Origin: Fusobacterium ulcerans ATCC 49185 | GTDB lineage: Bacteria; Fusobacteriota; Fusobacteriia; Fusobacteriales; Fusobacteriaceae | Reading direction: 5' to 3' | DNA: 64,000 nucleotides | Assembly: GCF_900683735.1 (NCBI RefSeq) | Contig: NZ_LR215979.1 | Coordinates: 1-64,000, forward strand | Part shown: positions 7,382 through 16,289 of the stretch, one piece after another | Layout of the letters: every line of letters starts with the position of its first letter | Numbering within the stretch: the first letter of the stretch is position 1 | Position numbers and translations under genes: made by a program | Notes under the pieces: generated by a model | Told to the model about the DNA's origin: nothing | What the model saw: the letters and a program-made list of their open reading frames with translations, nothing else | Database searches by the model: none

Positions 7382-8620
7382 GTGAAGAGAGTAGTAGTTA
7401 CAGGGCTTGGATTAATAACTGCATTGGGGACAGGTTTAGAAAAAAGCTGGAAAAAAATATTAGCAGGGGAAACTGGAGTAGCTCTTTTAGAGTCATATGA
7501 TACTACAGATATGCCTGTAAAAATAGCAGCTGAAGTAAAAGATTTTGATCCATTAGAATTTGGAATAGAAAAGAAAGAAGTTAAAAAATTAGCAAGAAAC
7601 ACTCAATTTGCTATTGCTGCAACTAAAATGGCGTTAGAAGATTCAGGACTTGTTATAGATGAGAATAACTGTGAAGATATAGGAGTAATTGTTTCCTCTG
7701 GTATTGGAGGAATAGAAATATTTGAAGGACAACATCAGACTATGTTGGAAAAGGGAGTAAAAAGAATATCTCCATTCACTATACCTGGAATGATATCTAA
7801 CATGGCAGCAGGAAATATAGGTATATATTTTGGTGCAAAAGGGCCAAATAAATCTATAGTTACAGCTTGTGCAGCAGGAACTCATTCTGTTGGGGATGCT
7901 TTTGAAATGATAAAAACAGGAAGAGCTAAAGTAATGATAGCTGGTGGAACAGAAGCTTCAATAACTCCATTTGCAATGAATGCTTTTGCTAATATGAAAG
8001 CATTATCTACTAGAAATGATGAACCTCAAAAAGCTTCAAGACCATTTTCTGCAGACAGAGATGGATTTGTAATGGGAGAAGGAGCTGGAATCCTTATTCT
8101 TGAAGAATTAGAAGCTGCTAAGGCAAGAGGAGCAAAAATATATGCTGAAGTAGTAGGATATGGAGAAACTTGTGATGCATACCATATTACTGCACCAGCT
8201 GATGGAGGAGAAGGAGCTGCAAGAGCTTTCAAAATGGCATTAAAAGAAGGAAATATCGATTTAAATGATGTTGATTACATAAATGCACATGGAACATCTA
8301 CACCTGCAAATGATAAAAATGAAACTTTGGCAATAAAAACTGTATTTGGTGAAAGAGCTAAAGATCTTTTAGTTTCTTCTACTAAAGGAGCTACAGGACA
8401 TGGACTGGGAGCAGCTGGAGGAATAGAGGCTGTATTAATAGCTAATACTATTTTTACAGGAGTAGTGCCACCTACTATAAACTATGATAATCCTGATGAG
8501 GTTTGTGATCTTAATTATGTACCGAATAAACCAGTAGAAAGAACTGTAGAAGTAGCAATGTCAAGTTCTCTTGGATTTGGTGGACATAATGCTGTAATTG
8601 CAATGAGAAAATATAAATAA
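7382..8620 (+). CDS. fabF: Beta-ketoacyl-ACP synthase II
   Basis: A 412-residue elongating condensing enzyme. The GTG at 7382 after GAGGTGAGA gives the family start KRVVVTGLGLITALG; with this start the catalytic residues fall at Cys163 (TACAAGTHS), His303 (NAHGTSTP) and His340 (GATGHGLGAAGG), the same numbers as in E. coli FabF. The longer frame from 7331 would run into the hairpin and is rejected. It is followed by rnc 10 bases on. Confidence 0.96.
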   Translation: MKRVVVTGLGLITALGTGLEKSWKKILAGETGVALLESYDTTDMPVKIAAEVKDFDPLEFGIEKKEVKKLARNTQFAIAATKMALEDSGLVIDENNCEDIGVIVSSGIGGIEIFEGQHQTMLEKGVKRISPFTIPGMISNMAAGNIGIYFGAKGPNKSIVTACAAGTHSVGDAFEMIKTGRAKVMIAGGTEASITPFAMNAFANMKALSTRNDEPQKASRPFSADRDGFVMGEGAGILILEELEAAKARGAKIYAEVVGYGETCDAYHITAPADGGEGAARAFKMALKEGNIDLNDVDYINAHGTSTPANDKNETLAIKTVFGERAKDLLVSSTKGATGHGLGAAGGIEAVLIANTIFTGVVPPTINYDNPDEVCDLNYVPNKPVERTVEVAMSSSLGFGGHNAVIAMRKYK

Positions 8621-8630
8621 GGAGGATAAG

Positions 8631-9338
8631 TTGAAAAAGAATTATTTAGAGCTTGAAGGAAACTTAGGTTATTCTTTTAATAATAAAGAGCTTTTAAAGA
8701 ATTCACTTATCCATAGATCTTTTGGAAATGAACACTGGAGATATAAAAAAATAAGCAATGAAAGACTAGAACTGCTGGGAGATGCAGTTCTAGATCTTGT
8801 TGTTACTGAATATCTATATAAAAGCCATGAAAGTTCAACAGAAGGGGATTTAGCCAAAATAAAATCTATGGTTGTAAGTGAACCTGTATTGGCATCTATT
8901 TCTAAAAAAATGGATGTTGGAAAATATCTTCTTTTAAGTAAGGGAGAAGAAATGACAGGTGGAAGAGAAAGAAGTTCTATATTAGGAGATGCATTTGAAG
9001 CAATATTAGGAGCAATATATCTTGATTCAGATTTTGAAACAGCAAAAAAATATGCTTTAAGTCATATAAAAGATTCAATAGATCATGTGGATAAAAATGA
9101 GGATATATTAGACTTTAAAACTATACTGCAAGAATATAGTCAAAGAGAATATAAAATAATACCATCTTATGAAGTAATAAGGGAAACTGGGCCTGATCAT
9201 CAAAAAATATTTGAAATAGAAGTAAAAATTGGTGATAGAACAGGGAGAGGAACAGGAAAAAATAAAAAGAGTGCAGAGCAGTCAGCAGCTAAAGAATTAT
9301 GTAAAAAGTTAGGTGTAAAAACACATGAAGCATTATAA
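8631..9338 (+). CDS. rnc: Ribonuclease III
   Basis: A 235-residue double-strand-specific endoribonuclease for rRNA and mRNA processing. The signature NERLELLGDAVLDLVV lies near residue 43, the second acidic cluster is GDAFEAILGAIY, and the C-terminal dsRNA-binding domain ends in NKKSAEQSAAKELCKKLG. It starts at TTG after AAGGAGG. It sits after fabF as in many Firmicutes, and its last 14 bases overlap the next gene. Confidence 0.95.
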   Translation: MKKNYLELEGNLGYSFNNKELLKNSLIHRSFGNEHWRYKKISNERLELLGDAVLDLVVTEYLYKSHESSTEGDLAKIKSMVVSEPVLASISKKMDVGKYLLLSKGEEMTGGRERSSILGDAFEAILGAIYLDSDFETAKKYALSHIKDSIDHVDKNEDILDFKTILQEYSQREYKIIPSYEVIRETGPDHQKIFEIEVKIGDRTGRGTGKNKKSAEQSAAKELCKKLGVKTHEAL

Positions 9339-10365
9339 TATTCCCATCTTTATAAGTCATTTTGGTTGTCCTAATGCTTGTGTTTTTTGTAATCAGAAGA
9401 AGATAAATGGACGTGAAACTGATGTGACAATGGAAGATCTGAAAGAAACAATAGAAACATATTTAGAAACTCTGCCAAAGAATTCCAAAAAAGAGGTGGC
9501 TTTTTTTGGTGGAACTTTTACAGGAATCTCTTTTGATCTCCAGAGACAATATCTAGAGACAGTACATGAATATATAAAAAAAGGGCTGATAGATGGGATA
9601 AGACTTTCTACAAGACCTGACTGCATAAATAAAGAGATAGTGGAACAGCTGAAAAAATATGGAGTGACTTCAGTAGAACTTGGAGTTCAGTCTTTAGATG
9701 AGAAAGTATTAAAAGCTACAGCAAGATATTATCCTGTTGAGGTAGTAGCAGAGGCTTGTACTTTATTAAAAAAATATGATATAGAATTAGGGATTCAATT
9801 AATGATAGGTCTCCCAGAATCAACTTTTGAAAGTGATCTTTTTACAGCAGAAAGAGCTTTGGAAATGAAACCAGATGTAGCAAGAATATATCCTACCCTT
9901 GTGATAAAGGGAACAAAGATGGAAGAGATGTTCAAAGATGGAGAATACAAAGCTTTATCTATAGAGGAAGCTGTAGAAAGAACTAGGAAAATATATTCAC
10001 TTTTAGAGAGCAGAGGAGTGAATGTTATAAGAGTTGGGTTACAACCTAGTGAAGACTTGAGAGAAGAAGGGGTAGTTTTAGGTGGCCCTTTTCACCCTGC
10101 ATTCAGAGAACTTGTGGAAACGGAGATTTATTACAATTTTTTTAGCTCCATAGCAGAGAGAGAAAAAAGATTGGATATAAGGGCAAATGAAAAAAATATA
10201 TCAAAACTGGTAGGAATAAAAAAAGCTAATAGAGTAAGACTGAAGGAATATTTTAATATAAAAATAGACGATAGTGTTGGAAAAGATGAAGTTGTTGTAA
10301 ATGACAGAGTGTATTCAAGACTGGATATCCTTAGAAGGGAGATTAATGAACCAGATAGTAATTAA
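9325..10365 (+). CDS. Radical SAM protein (Elp3-like, function unassigned)
   Basis: A 346-residue radical SAM enzyme with the cluster motif CPNACVFC (Cys15, Cys19, Cys22), then FFGGTFTGI, a typical SAM-contact GG-like motif, and LSTRPDCI and GLPEST further in. It resembles the Elp3-like/YhcC-type group of radical SAM proteins of uncertain role but lacks an acetyltransferase domain. The start overlaps the end of rnc by 14 bases and the end overlaps rng by 20, so it is tightly coupled to two ribonuclease genes; an RNA-related role is possible but unproven. Confidence 0.85.
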   Translation: MKHYNIPIFISHFGCPNACVFCNQKKINGRETDVTMEDLKETIETYLETLPKNSKKEVAFFGGTFTGISFDLQRQYLETVHEYIKKGLIDGIRLSTRPDCINKEIVEQLKKYGVTSVELGVQSLDEKVLKATARYYPVEVVAEACTLLKKYDIELGIQLMIGLPESTFESDLFTAERALEMKPDVARIYPTLVIKGTKMEEMFKDGEYKALSIEEAVERTRKIYSLLESRGVNVIRVGLQPSEDLREEGVVLGGPFHPAFRELVETEIYYNFFSSIAEREKRLDIRANEKNISKLVGIKKANRVRLKEYFNIKIDDSVGKDEVVVNDRVYSRLDILRREINEPDSN

Positions 10366-11815
10366 TATAGATGAGTTTCAATCCAGAGCAGCTATAATAG
10401 AAGATGGAAAAGTTGTAGAGATACTTGTAGAGAGAGAAGAAGAGGGAAGAATAAATGGAAGCATATACAAAGGAAAAGTTGCCAATGTACTTCCTGGAAT
10501 GGAATCAGCTTTTGTCAATATTGGATTGGAAAAAAATGGATTTCTTTATGTAAATGATTTAAGAGAATTTGAAGAAAAATATCTAGATGGAATATTAAAT
10601 AGCAGTAGACCTATAGAAGATATATTGAATGTAGGTGATGATGTAGTGGTGCAGATACTCAACGAACCTCGTGGAACGAAGGGGGCAAGAGTCACTACGC
10701 ATTTTACAATACCAGGAAAATATCTGGTGCTTATGCCTAATAATGATCATATAGCTATTTCAAAGAAAATAAGAGATGAAGAAGAGAGAGAAAGATTAGA
10801 AAATATATTTAAAGAAATAAAACCTGAAAATATGGGTGTAATAATAAGGACAGCTGCTTTTGGGAAAAGTGAGTTCCATTTTGAAAGAGAAATAGAATAT
10901 CTTGTGAAGAAGTGGGAAGATATAGAAAAGAAAATAAAAGGAACTAAAATAGGAGAGGTACTGTATAAAGATAATGGAATTATTACTACAGTGCTGAGAG
11001 ATATTTTCTCCAATGACATAGATGAGCTTATAGTGGACAATGAAGAGGTGTATTGGGAAGTTATAGATTATATTAACGCCTTCAGTGAGAAGACCCTTAA
11101 AACAAAAATAAAGCTGTATAGAGATGGAAAAGAAAAGGATATCTTTGACTTATATGGTATAAATGAAGAGATAGATAAAGCGCTTAATGAAGTAGTGTGG
11201 TTAGAGTGCGGAGGATATCTTGTTATTCAAAAGACAGAAGCTTTGATCAGTATTGATGTAAATACAGGAAAAAATACTGGAAGCCTGAACCTTGAAGAAA
11301 CAGTTGTAAATACTAATCTAGAAGCAGCAAAAGAGATACCTAGACAGCTTAGACTTAGAAATTTTGGTGGAATAATAATAATAGATTTCATTGATATGAG
11401 AGTGGAAGAAGATAAAATAAAGGTATTGGAAGCTTTGGAAAAACATTTGCAAAAGGATAGAATAAAAAATAATATAGTTCATTTTACTGATCTTGGACTT
11501 GTGGAAATGACAAGAAAACGTACTGGAAAACCTTTAGCATATTATTTTCAGGAAGTGTGTCCGCATTGTAATGGAACTGGAAAAATAAAATCTCAGGATG
11601 CTCTTATCCACGAGCTTATGAAAGAAATTAAGATGTGCTCTGAGGATAAAGATATCAGTACAATAAAAGTAAAACTATCAAAAACTTTGATAGAATCTTT
11701 TAAGGAAATATATTTTGAAATTATTAAAGAGTTCTTAAAAGTAAAGAAAAAAGCTATAGAATTAGAAGTAGATACAAATAATAGTTGCCAATATGAAATA
11801 ATTCTGGTTAAATAG
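10346..11815 (+). CDS. rng: Ribonuclease G/E family endoribonuclease
   Basis: A 489-residue Rne/Rng protein, RNase G length. The start at 10346 has GAAGGGAG just upstream and gives MNQIVINIDEFQSRAAI. An S1-like RNA-binding region covers about residues 35-120 (GSIYKGKVANVLPGMESAFVNIG). The DNase-I-like catalytic part has ISIDVNTGKNTG and IIIDFIDM with the metal-binding aspartates, and the zinc-link CPHCNGTGK follows. No long RNase E C-terminal scaffold is present. Confidence 0.94.
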   Translation: MNQIVINIDEFQSRAAIIEDGKVVEILVEREEEGRINGSIYKGKVANVLPGMESAFVNIGLEKNGFLYVNDLREFEEKYLDGILNSSRPIEDILNVGDDVVVQILNEPRGTKGARVTTHFTIPGKYLVLMPNNDHIAISKKIRDEEERERLENIFKEIKPENMGVIIRTAAFGKSEFHFEREIEYLVKKWEDIEKKIKGTKIGEVLYKDNGIITTVLRDIFSNDIDELIVDNEEVYWEVIDYINAFSEKTLKTKIKLYRDGKEKDIFDLYGINEEIDKALNEVVWLECGGYLVIQKTEALISIDVNTGKNTGSLNLEETVVNTNLEAAKEIPRQLRLRNFGGIIIIDFIDMRVEEDKIKVLEALEKHLQKDRIKNNIVHFTDLGLVEMTRKRTGKPLAYYFQEVCPHCNGTGKIKSQDALIHELMKEIKMCSEDKDISTIKVKLSKTLIESFKEIYFEIIKEFLKVKKKAIELEVDTNNSCQYEIILVK

Positions 11816-11826
11816 AGGAGAGAACT

Positions 11827-12321
11827 ATGAAAATAGGTGTTTATGCTGGAAGCTTTGATCCTATAACTAAGGGACATTATGATGTTATAAAAAAATCATT
11901 AAAAATAACAGATAAGCTTATTGTAGCAGTCATGAATAATAGTAATAAAAAAGGATGGTTTTCTCTTGAAGAGAGAAAAAATATGATAAAACTCCTAGTT
12001 GGAGAAGATAATGAAAAAATAGAAGTAAAAAGTTTTGATGGACTTCTGATAAATTTTATGAAAGAAAATGGAGCAGATATAATAATCAGAGGATTGAGAG
12101 CAGTTTCAGACTATGAGTATGAACTGGGATATGCCTTTGCTAATCATGATCTTTCTTATGGAGAAATAGAAACTGTATTTATTCCAGCAGCAAGAGAATA
12201 CATGTATTTGAGTTCCAGTTCAGTAAGAGAAGCAGCTATGGTGGGAGCCAGACTTGATATATTTGTAGATGATAAAATAGCTGAGATAGTGAAAGAAAAA
12301 GCAAAAACTATCAAAGGATAG
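11827..12321 (+). CDS. coaD: Phosphopantetheine adenylyltransferase
   Basis: A 164-residue nucleotidyltransferase catalysing the fourth step of coenzyme A synthesis. The H/TxGH site appears as YAGSFDPITKGHYDVI, and IIRGLRAVSDYEYE and YLSSSSVRE are family motifs. GAGGAGAG precedes the ATG. It supplies CoA for ACP activation and fatty acid synthesis encoded nearby. Confidence 0.96.
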   Translation: MKIGVYAGSFDPITKGHYDVIKKSLKITDKLIVAVMNNSNKKGWFSLEERKNMIKLLVGEDNEKIEVKSFDGLLINFMKENGADIIIRGLRAVSDYEYELGYAFANHDLSYGEIETVFIPAAREYMYLSSSSVREAAMVGARLDIFVDDKIAEIVKEKAKTIKG

Positions 12322-12329
12322 GAGAAAAA

Positions 12330-13721
12330 GTGGCTAAAAGTAAAAGTTTTTATGTTTGTGGTGAATGTGGATATAAATCATCTAAATGGATGGGAAAGTG
12401 TCCTCAATGCAATGAATGGGGTGCTTTTGAAGAAGAGATAGAGATAACATCAGCAGGGGCACCTGTAGTTTCTTCAGCTGTTTCTGTAAAAGAGACCTCT
12501 GAAAAAGTATACTCATTTTCAGATATAAAAATGGAAGATATGTATAGATACAAAACTGGAATAGAAGAATTTGACAGAGTACTTGGAGGTGGACTCCTTC
12601 AAGGTGAGGTAGTACTAGTAACAGGAAATCCTGGAATAGGAAAGTCTACACTTTTACTTCAAGTGGCAGATAGATATACATCATATGGAACAGTCATATA
12701 TATATCAGGAGAGGAATCTCCTTCTCAGGTAAAAAATAGAGGAGAAAGACTTAAACTAAATGCAAAAGATTTATTTCTTATGGCTGAAACAGATGTTTCT
12801 AATATCTATGAATATCTTATAGCTAAAAAGCCTAAAGTAGTAATAGTTGATTCAATACAGACATTGTATAATTCATCAATAGATTCTATACCAGGAACTC
12901 CTACACAAATAAGGGAATGTACTTTAAAAATAATAGAACTTGCTAAAAAATACAATATATCATTTTTTATAGTAGGTCATATAACTAAAGATGGAAAAGT
13001 AGCAGGGCCAAAAATGCTTGAGCATATGGTGGATGCTGTATTTAATTTTGAGGGAGAAGAGGGACTCTTCTACAGGATATTGAGAAGTACTAAAAATAGA
13101 TTTGGTTCAACTAATGAGCTGGCTGTTTTTAGTATGGAAGAAGATGGAATGAAAGAGATAAAAAACTCTTCAGAATATTTTTTGAGTGAAAGAGATGAAA
13201 AAAATGCAGGTAGTATGGTAGTTCCAGTCTTGGAAGGAACAAAAGTATTTCTCTTGGAGATACAGACACTTCTTACTGAATCAAGTATAGGAATACCAAA
13301 AAGAATAGTTCAGGGATTTGACAGGAATAGAATACAGATACTGACTGCAATAGCAGAGAAAAAAATGCATATGAGCCTTGCTATGAAGGACATGTTTGTA
13401 AATATACCAGGGGGCTTGAATATAGAGGATCCAGCAGCAGATTTGGCTGTTCTTATATCTCTTTTATCTGTATACAGAGGAGTAGAAATAAGCCAGAAGA
13501 TTGCAGCTATTGGAGAGTTAGGACTAAGAGGGGAAATCAGAAAAGTTTTTTTTATTGAAAAAAGGTTGAAAGAACTTGAAAAATTGGGATTCAAGGGAGT
13601 ATATATTCCAGAAGCTAATAGAAAAGAGATAGAAAAAAATAGCAACAAATATAAATTAAAATTAATATATTTAAAAAATTTAGAAGAACTTTTAGAAAGG
13701 ATGAACAAGGATGGTCAATAA
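12330..13721 (+). CDS. radA: DNA repair protein RadA
   Basis: A 463-residue branch-migration ATPase. It has the N-terminal zinc finger CGECGYKSSKWMGKCPQC, a Walker A GNPGIGKSTLL, the KNRFGSTNE motif specific to RadA and a Lon-like C-terminal domain (GGLNIEDPAADLAV). It starts at GTG after AGGAG. Its last 11 bases overlap disA, an arrangement also found in Bacillus and other Firmicutes, where RadA inhibits DisA. Confidence 0.96.
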   Translation: MAKSKSFYVCGECGYKSSKWMGKCPQCNEWGAFEEEIEITSAGAPVVSSAVSVKETSEKVYSFSDIKMEDMYRYKTGIEEFDRVLGGGLLQGEVVLVTGNPGIGKSTLLLQVADRYTSYGTVIYISGEESPSQVKNRGERLKLNAKDLFLMAETDVSNIYEYLIAKKPKVVIVDSIQTLYNSSIDSIPGTPTQIRECTLKIIELAKKYNISFFIVGHITKDGKVAGPKMLEHMVDAVFNFEGEEGLFYRILRSTKNRFGSTNELAVFSMEEDGMKEIKNSSEYFLSERDEKNAGSMVVPVLEGTKVFLLEIQTLLTESSIGIPKRIVQGFDRNRIQILTAIAEKKMHMSLAMKDMFVNIPGGLNIEDPAADLAVLISLLSVYRGVEISQKIAAIGELGLRGEIRKVFFIEKRLKELEKLGFKGVYIPEANRKEIEKNSNKYKLKLIYLKNLEELLERMNKDGQ

Positions 13722-14760
13722 AAAACTTGAAGAAATGCTCTTACAAATAACTCCCGGAACTCCTCTGAGAGAAGGACTGTATAATATCATTGATGCAGGA
13801 ATAGGTGCATTGATAGTAGTTGGTATGGATGAATCAGTAGAAAAAATGCTTGATGGTGGATTTTACATAAATTGTGAATATACACCAGAGAAAATCTTTG
13901 AATTGGCTAAAATGGATGGAGCTATAATAGTTGATGAAGAATGTAAAACAATAATATATGCTAATGTACATCTTCAAGTAGACAGAAAGTATTCATCTGA
14001 AGAGAGTGGAACTAGACACAGAACAGCTCAAAGAGCAGGTAAACAGACTAATAAACTGGTAATAGCTGTATCTGAAAGAAGAAAAACTATAAGTCTGTAC
14101 AAAGGAGATATGAGATATAAGCTTAAAAATATGGCTGAAATCATGAATGAGGCATCACAAGCTTTAAAAACTATGGAAAGATACAGATATGTATTGGATA
14201 AATCATTAGCAAATCTAACTATATTAGAACTTGATGATATAGTGACTATTTATGATGCTGCATTAGTTTTACAAAGATTTGAAATGATGATGAGAATAGA
14301 GGAAGAATTAGAAGGATATGTAGTAGAACTGGGAGCAGAGGGAAGACTTATCGAGCTTCAGCTGGAAGACCTGGCTCAGGATATACATGAAGAGATGCTG
14401 GAATTTCTAAGTGACTATAAAAGTGAAGAAGTTGAATATGAAAGTATTATTACACAACTTAGAGAATTTACTAATACTGAACTTCTTGAAATTGAAAACT
14501 TTGCAAGTGTGCTTGGATATAAGAAAAGCTACAGCAGCCTAGATAATAAAATAAGTCCTAAAGGATATAGAATTCTTGGAAAAATAAGCAAACTTACAAA
14601 GAAAGATATTGAAAAACTTGTATCTAATTATGGAGAACTTTCTTCTATACAGGAAGCTCCTATTGAAGAACTGTCAGATACAAAATTGAGTAAATTAAAA
14701 ATAAAAGCTATAAAGAATGGACTTAAAAGACTTAAATTTACAGTAGAATTAGAAAAATAA
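13711..14760 (+). CDS. disA: DNA integrity scanning diadenylate cyclase DisA
   Basis: A 349-residue enzyme that makes c-di-AMP from two ATP. The DAC domain (residues 1-145) carries MDGAIIVD (DGA motif) and SGTRHRTAQRAG (RHR motif); a helical linker and a C-terminal HhH DNA-binding region (near residues 285-345) follow. The start overlaps radA. It is the last gene of the run that begins at plsX; a perfect palindrome at 14853-14874 may terminate it. Confidence 0.96.
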   Translation: MVNKKLEEMLLQITPGTPLREGLYNIIDAGIGALIVVGMDESVEKMLDGGFYINCEYTPEKIFELAKMDGAIIVDEECKTIIYANVHLQVDRKYSSEESGTRHRTAQRAGKQTNKLVIAVSERRKTISLYKGDMRYKLKNMAEIMNEASQALKTMERYRYVLDKSLANLTILELDDIVTIYDAALVLQRFEMMMRIEEELEGYVVELGAEGRLIELQLEDLAQDIHEEMLEFLSDYKSEEVEYESIITQLREFTNTELLEIENFASVLGYKKSYSSLDNKISPKGYRILGKISKLTKKDIEKLVSNYGELSSIQEAPIEELSDTKLSKLKIKAIKNGLKRLKFTVELEK

Positions 14761-14852
14761 AGAAATAAATTTATTAAATAGCAAAAGGTAATAAATTTAT
14801 ATAAAATAAAGGGAAGAATAATATTAGGATAAAAAATAATTTTTATTTTTTG

Positions 14853-14874
14853 AAAAAAATACTTGTATTTTTTT
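14853..14874. terminator. Perfect 10-2-10 AT palindrome, likely terminator after disA
   Basis: AAAAAAATAC, a TT loop, then GTATTTTTTT. The A-stem/T-stem can work as a weak terminator in both directions. It lies 93 bases past disA and 53 before the small ORF at 14927. Confidence 0.5.
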
Positions 14875-14926
14875 AGAAAAAGGAGTATTATTAAAAAAAT
14901 AAAAAATTAAGAAAGGGAGTTCAGAT

Positions 14927-15061
14927 ATGTATTCATCAGCTAACGTAATAATAATAAGCATATATATAATATTGGTTATAATAGTCATTATAAGCAATAA
15001 ATTTTTATATGCAAAAGATTACGTTAGGAAAAATGGACTGAACTTAAAATATTTGGGATAG
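14927..15061 (+). CDS. Small single-pass membrane protein (44 residues), unknown
   Basis: An ATG at 14927 preceded by GGGAG (7-8 nt) opens a 44-codon frame. The peptide begins MYSSANVIIIS and is dominated by Ile/Val/Leu through residue 23, followed by a polar basic tail (NKFLYAKDYVRKNG), as expected for a single membrane helix with cytoplasmic tail. It has its own terminator at 15103. No family recognised. It occupies what is otherwise a 400-base gap after disA. Confidence 0.6.
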   Translation: MYSSANVIIISIYIILVIIVIISNKFLYAKDYVRKNGLNLKYLG

Positions 15062-15102
15062 AATAAAGAAATCTGACTAAGTATATTTAGAGTGTATGTT
15101 TA

Positions 15103-15125
15103 ACAGCCTGACAGGGCTGTTTTTT
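15103..15125 (+). terminator. Intrinsic terminator after the small membrane ORF
   Basis: ACAGCC (15103-15108) pairs with GGCTGT (15115-15120) and runs into nine T. It separates the small ORF from the following symporter genes. Confidence 0.88.
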
Positions 15126-15162
15126 TTTATAAAAATTTTAAAAAAATGGAAGGGGAAATAAA

Positions 15163-15255
15163 ATGAAGAAGTACATAACAGATCGGATAAAAAGATCAGA
15201 GGCGGACAAAATGGCGATTGGATATTTAAAGCGGAAATTTAATAGAGACAAATAA
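15163..15255 (+). CDS. 30-residue basic small protein or leader upstream of the BASS transporter
   Basis: ATG at 15163 after GGAAGGGG encodes a highly charged peptide (MKKYITDRIKRSEADKMAIG, then YLKRKFNRDK). Its stop TAA forms the first bases of the AAGGAG ribosome-binding site for the transporter gene 11 bases downstream, so translation of the two is probably coupled. Function unknown; a coupling leader is as likely as a stable protein. Confidence 0.5.
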   Translation: MKKYITDRIKRSEADKMAIGYLKRKFNRDK

Positions 15256-15266
15256 GGAGATATAAA

Positions 15267-16271
15267 ATGAAATTATTAAATAAACTGAGTGACTTTTTAG
15301 GGAAATATTTTATTGTTTTGGTTTTACTTATGGTAGTGGCGGCTATGGCATTGCCACAGGCATTTATTACATTGGGAAGAACAAGAGTTTTTGGACAGTC
15401 TTTGGTTACAGTAGGGCTGGGATCTATTATGTTTGTTATGGGGCTTACTCTTAATGAAAAAGATTTCAAGGTAATTGTAACAAGACCTAAAGATGTATTC
15501 ATTGGATGTCTTGCTCAATTTACTGTAATGCCTTTTATGGCTTACTTTTTGGCAAAAACATTAAGACTTCCCCCTGAATTAGCAGTAGGGCTGGTTCTTT
15601 TAGGAACTTGTCCAGGAGGAACTGCAAGTAATGTTATGACTTACCTTGCTAAAGGTGATGTAGCTCTTTCTATTGGAATGACTACTGTATCAACATTGGC
15701 AGCACCTCTTTTAACACCAGCTCTTACATATTTTTTAGCAGGTCAATGGGTAGAAATCAATATGTATGCTATGCTTCTTGATATTGTAAAAGTTGTCATT
15801 GTTCCTATCTTCTTGGGAATGGCAGTCCATAAAGTATTTGGAGAAAAGGTACATAAAGTATCTAAAGTACTGGTAATTATTCCAATTATGTGTATTGTAA
15901 TGATTGTGGGACTGTGTGTAGCACCTAACAAAATGAATCTTATTAATTCTGGAGCTGTTCTTATTATGGCAGTATGTCTTCATAATTGGTTTGGGTTTAT
16001 TTTAGGATATGTTATTGGAATGTTTGCTAAAATGGATGATTCTAAGAAAAAAGCACTTTCTATTGAAGTTGGATTGCAGAATTCTGGACTGGCAGTAGGA
16101 TTGGCAGCACAATTTGCGAATCCTTTATGTGCATTGCCAGCAGCAGTGGCAACTGTAGTACATCAGGTATCTGGTTCTCTGCTAGCTAATGTATTTTCAG
16201 GAAATATGTCATTCAATTTTTTCAGAAGAAGAATCAAATCAGCAGCTAATATCACTATGATGAATAAATAA
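15267..16271 (+). CDS. Bile acid:sodium symporter (BASS) family transporter
   Basis: A 334-residue membrane protein with about ten hydrophobic segments. Family landmarks are the sodium-site region GTCPGGTASNVMTYLAKGD and the second crossover LSIEVGLQNSGLAVGLA. BASS proteins move organic anions (bile acids, pantoate, keto acids) with sodium; the substrate cannot be read here. The gene is followed 18 bases on by an alcohol dehydrogenase, so the pair may take up and reduce or oxidise the same compound. Confidence 0.9.
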   Translation: MKLLNKLSDFLGKYFIVLVLLMVVAAMALPQAFITLGRTRVFGQSLVTVGLGSIMFVMGLTLNEKDFKVIVTRPKDVFIGCLAQFTVMPFMAYFLAKTLRLPPELAVGLVLLGTCPGGTASNVMTYLAKGDVALSIGMTTVSTLAAPLLTPALTYFLAGQWVEINMYAMLLDIVKVVIVPIFLGMAVHKVFGEKVHKVSKVLVIIPIMCIVMIVGLCVAPNKMNLINSGAVLIMAVCLHNWFGFILGYVIGMFAKMDDSKKKALSIEVGLQNSGLAVGLAAQFANPLCALPAAVATVVHQVSGSLLANVFSGNMSFNFFRRRIKSAANITMMNK

Positions 16272-16289
16272 AAGAAGGAGATAAGAAAA

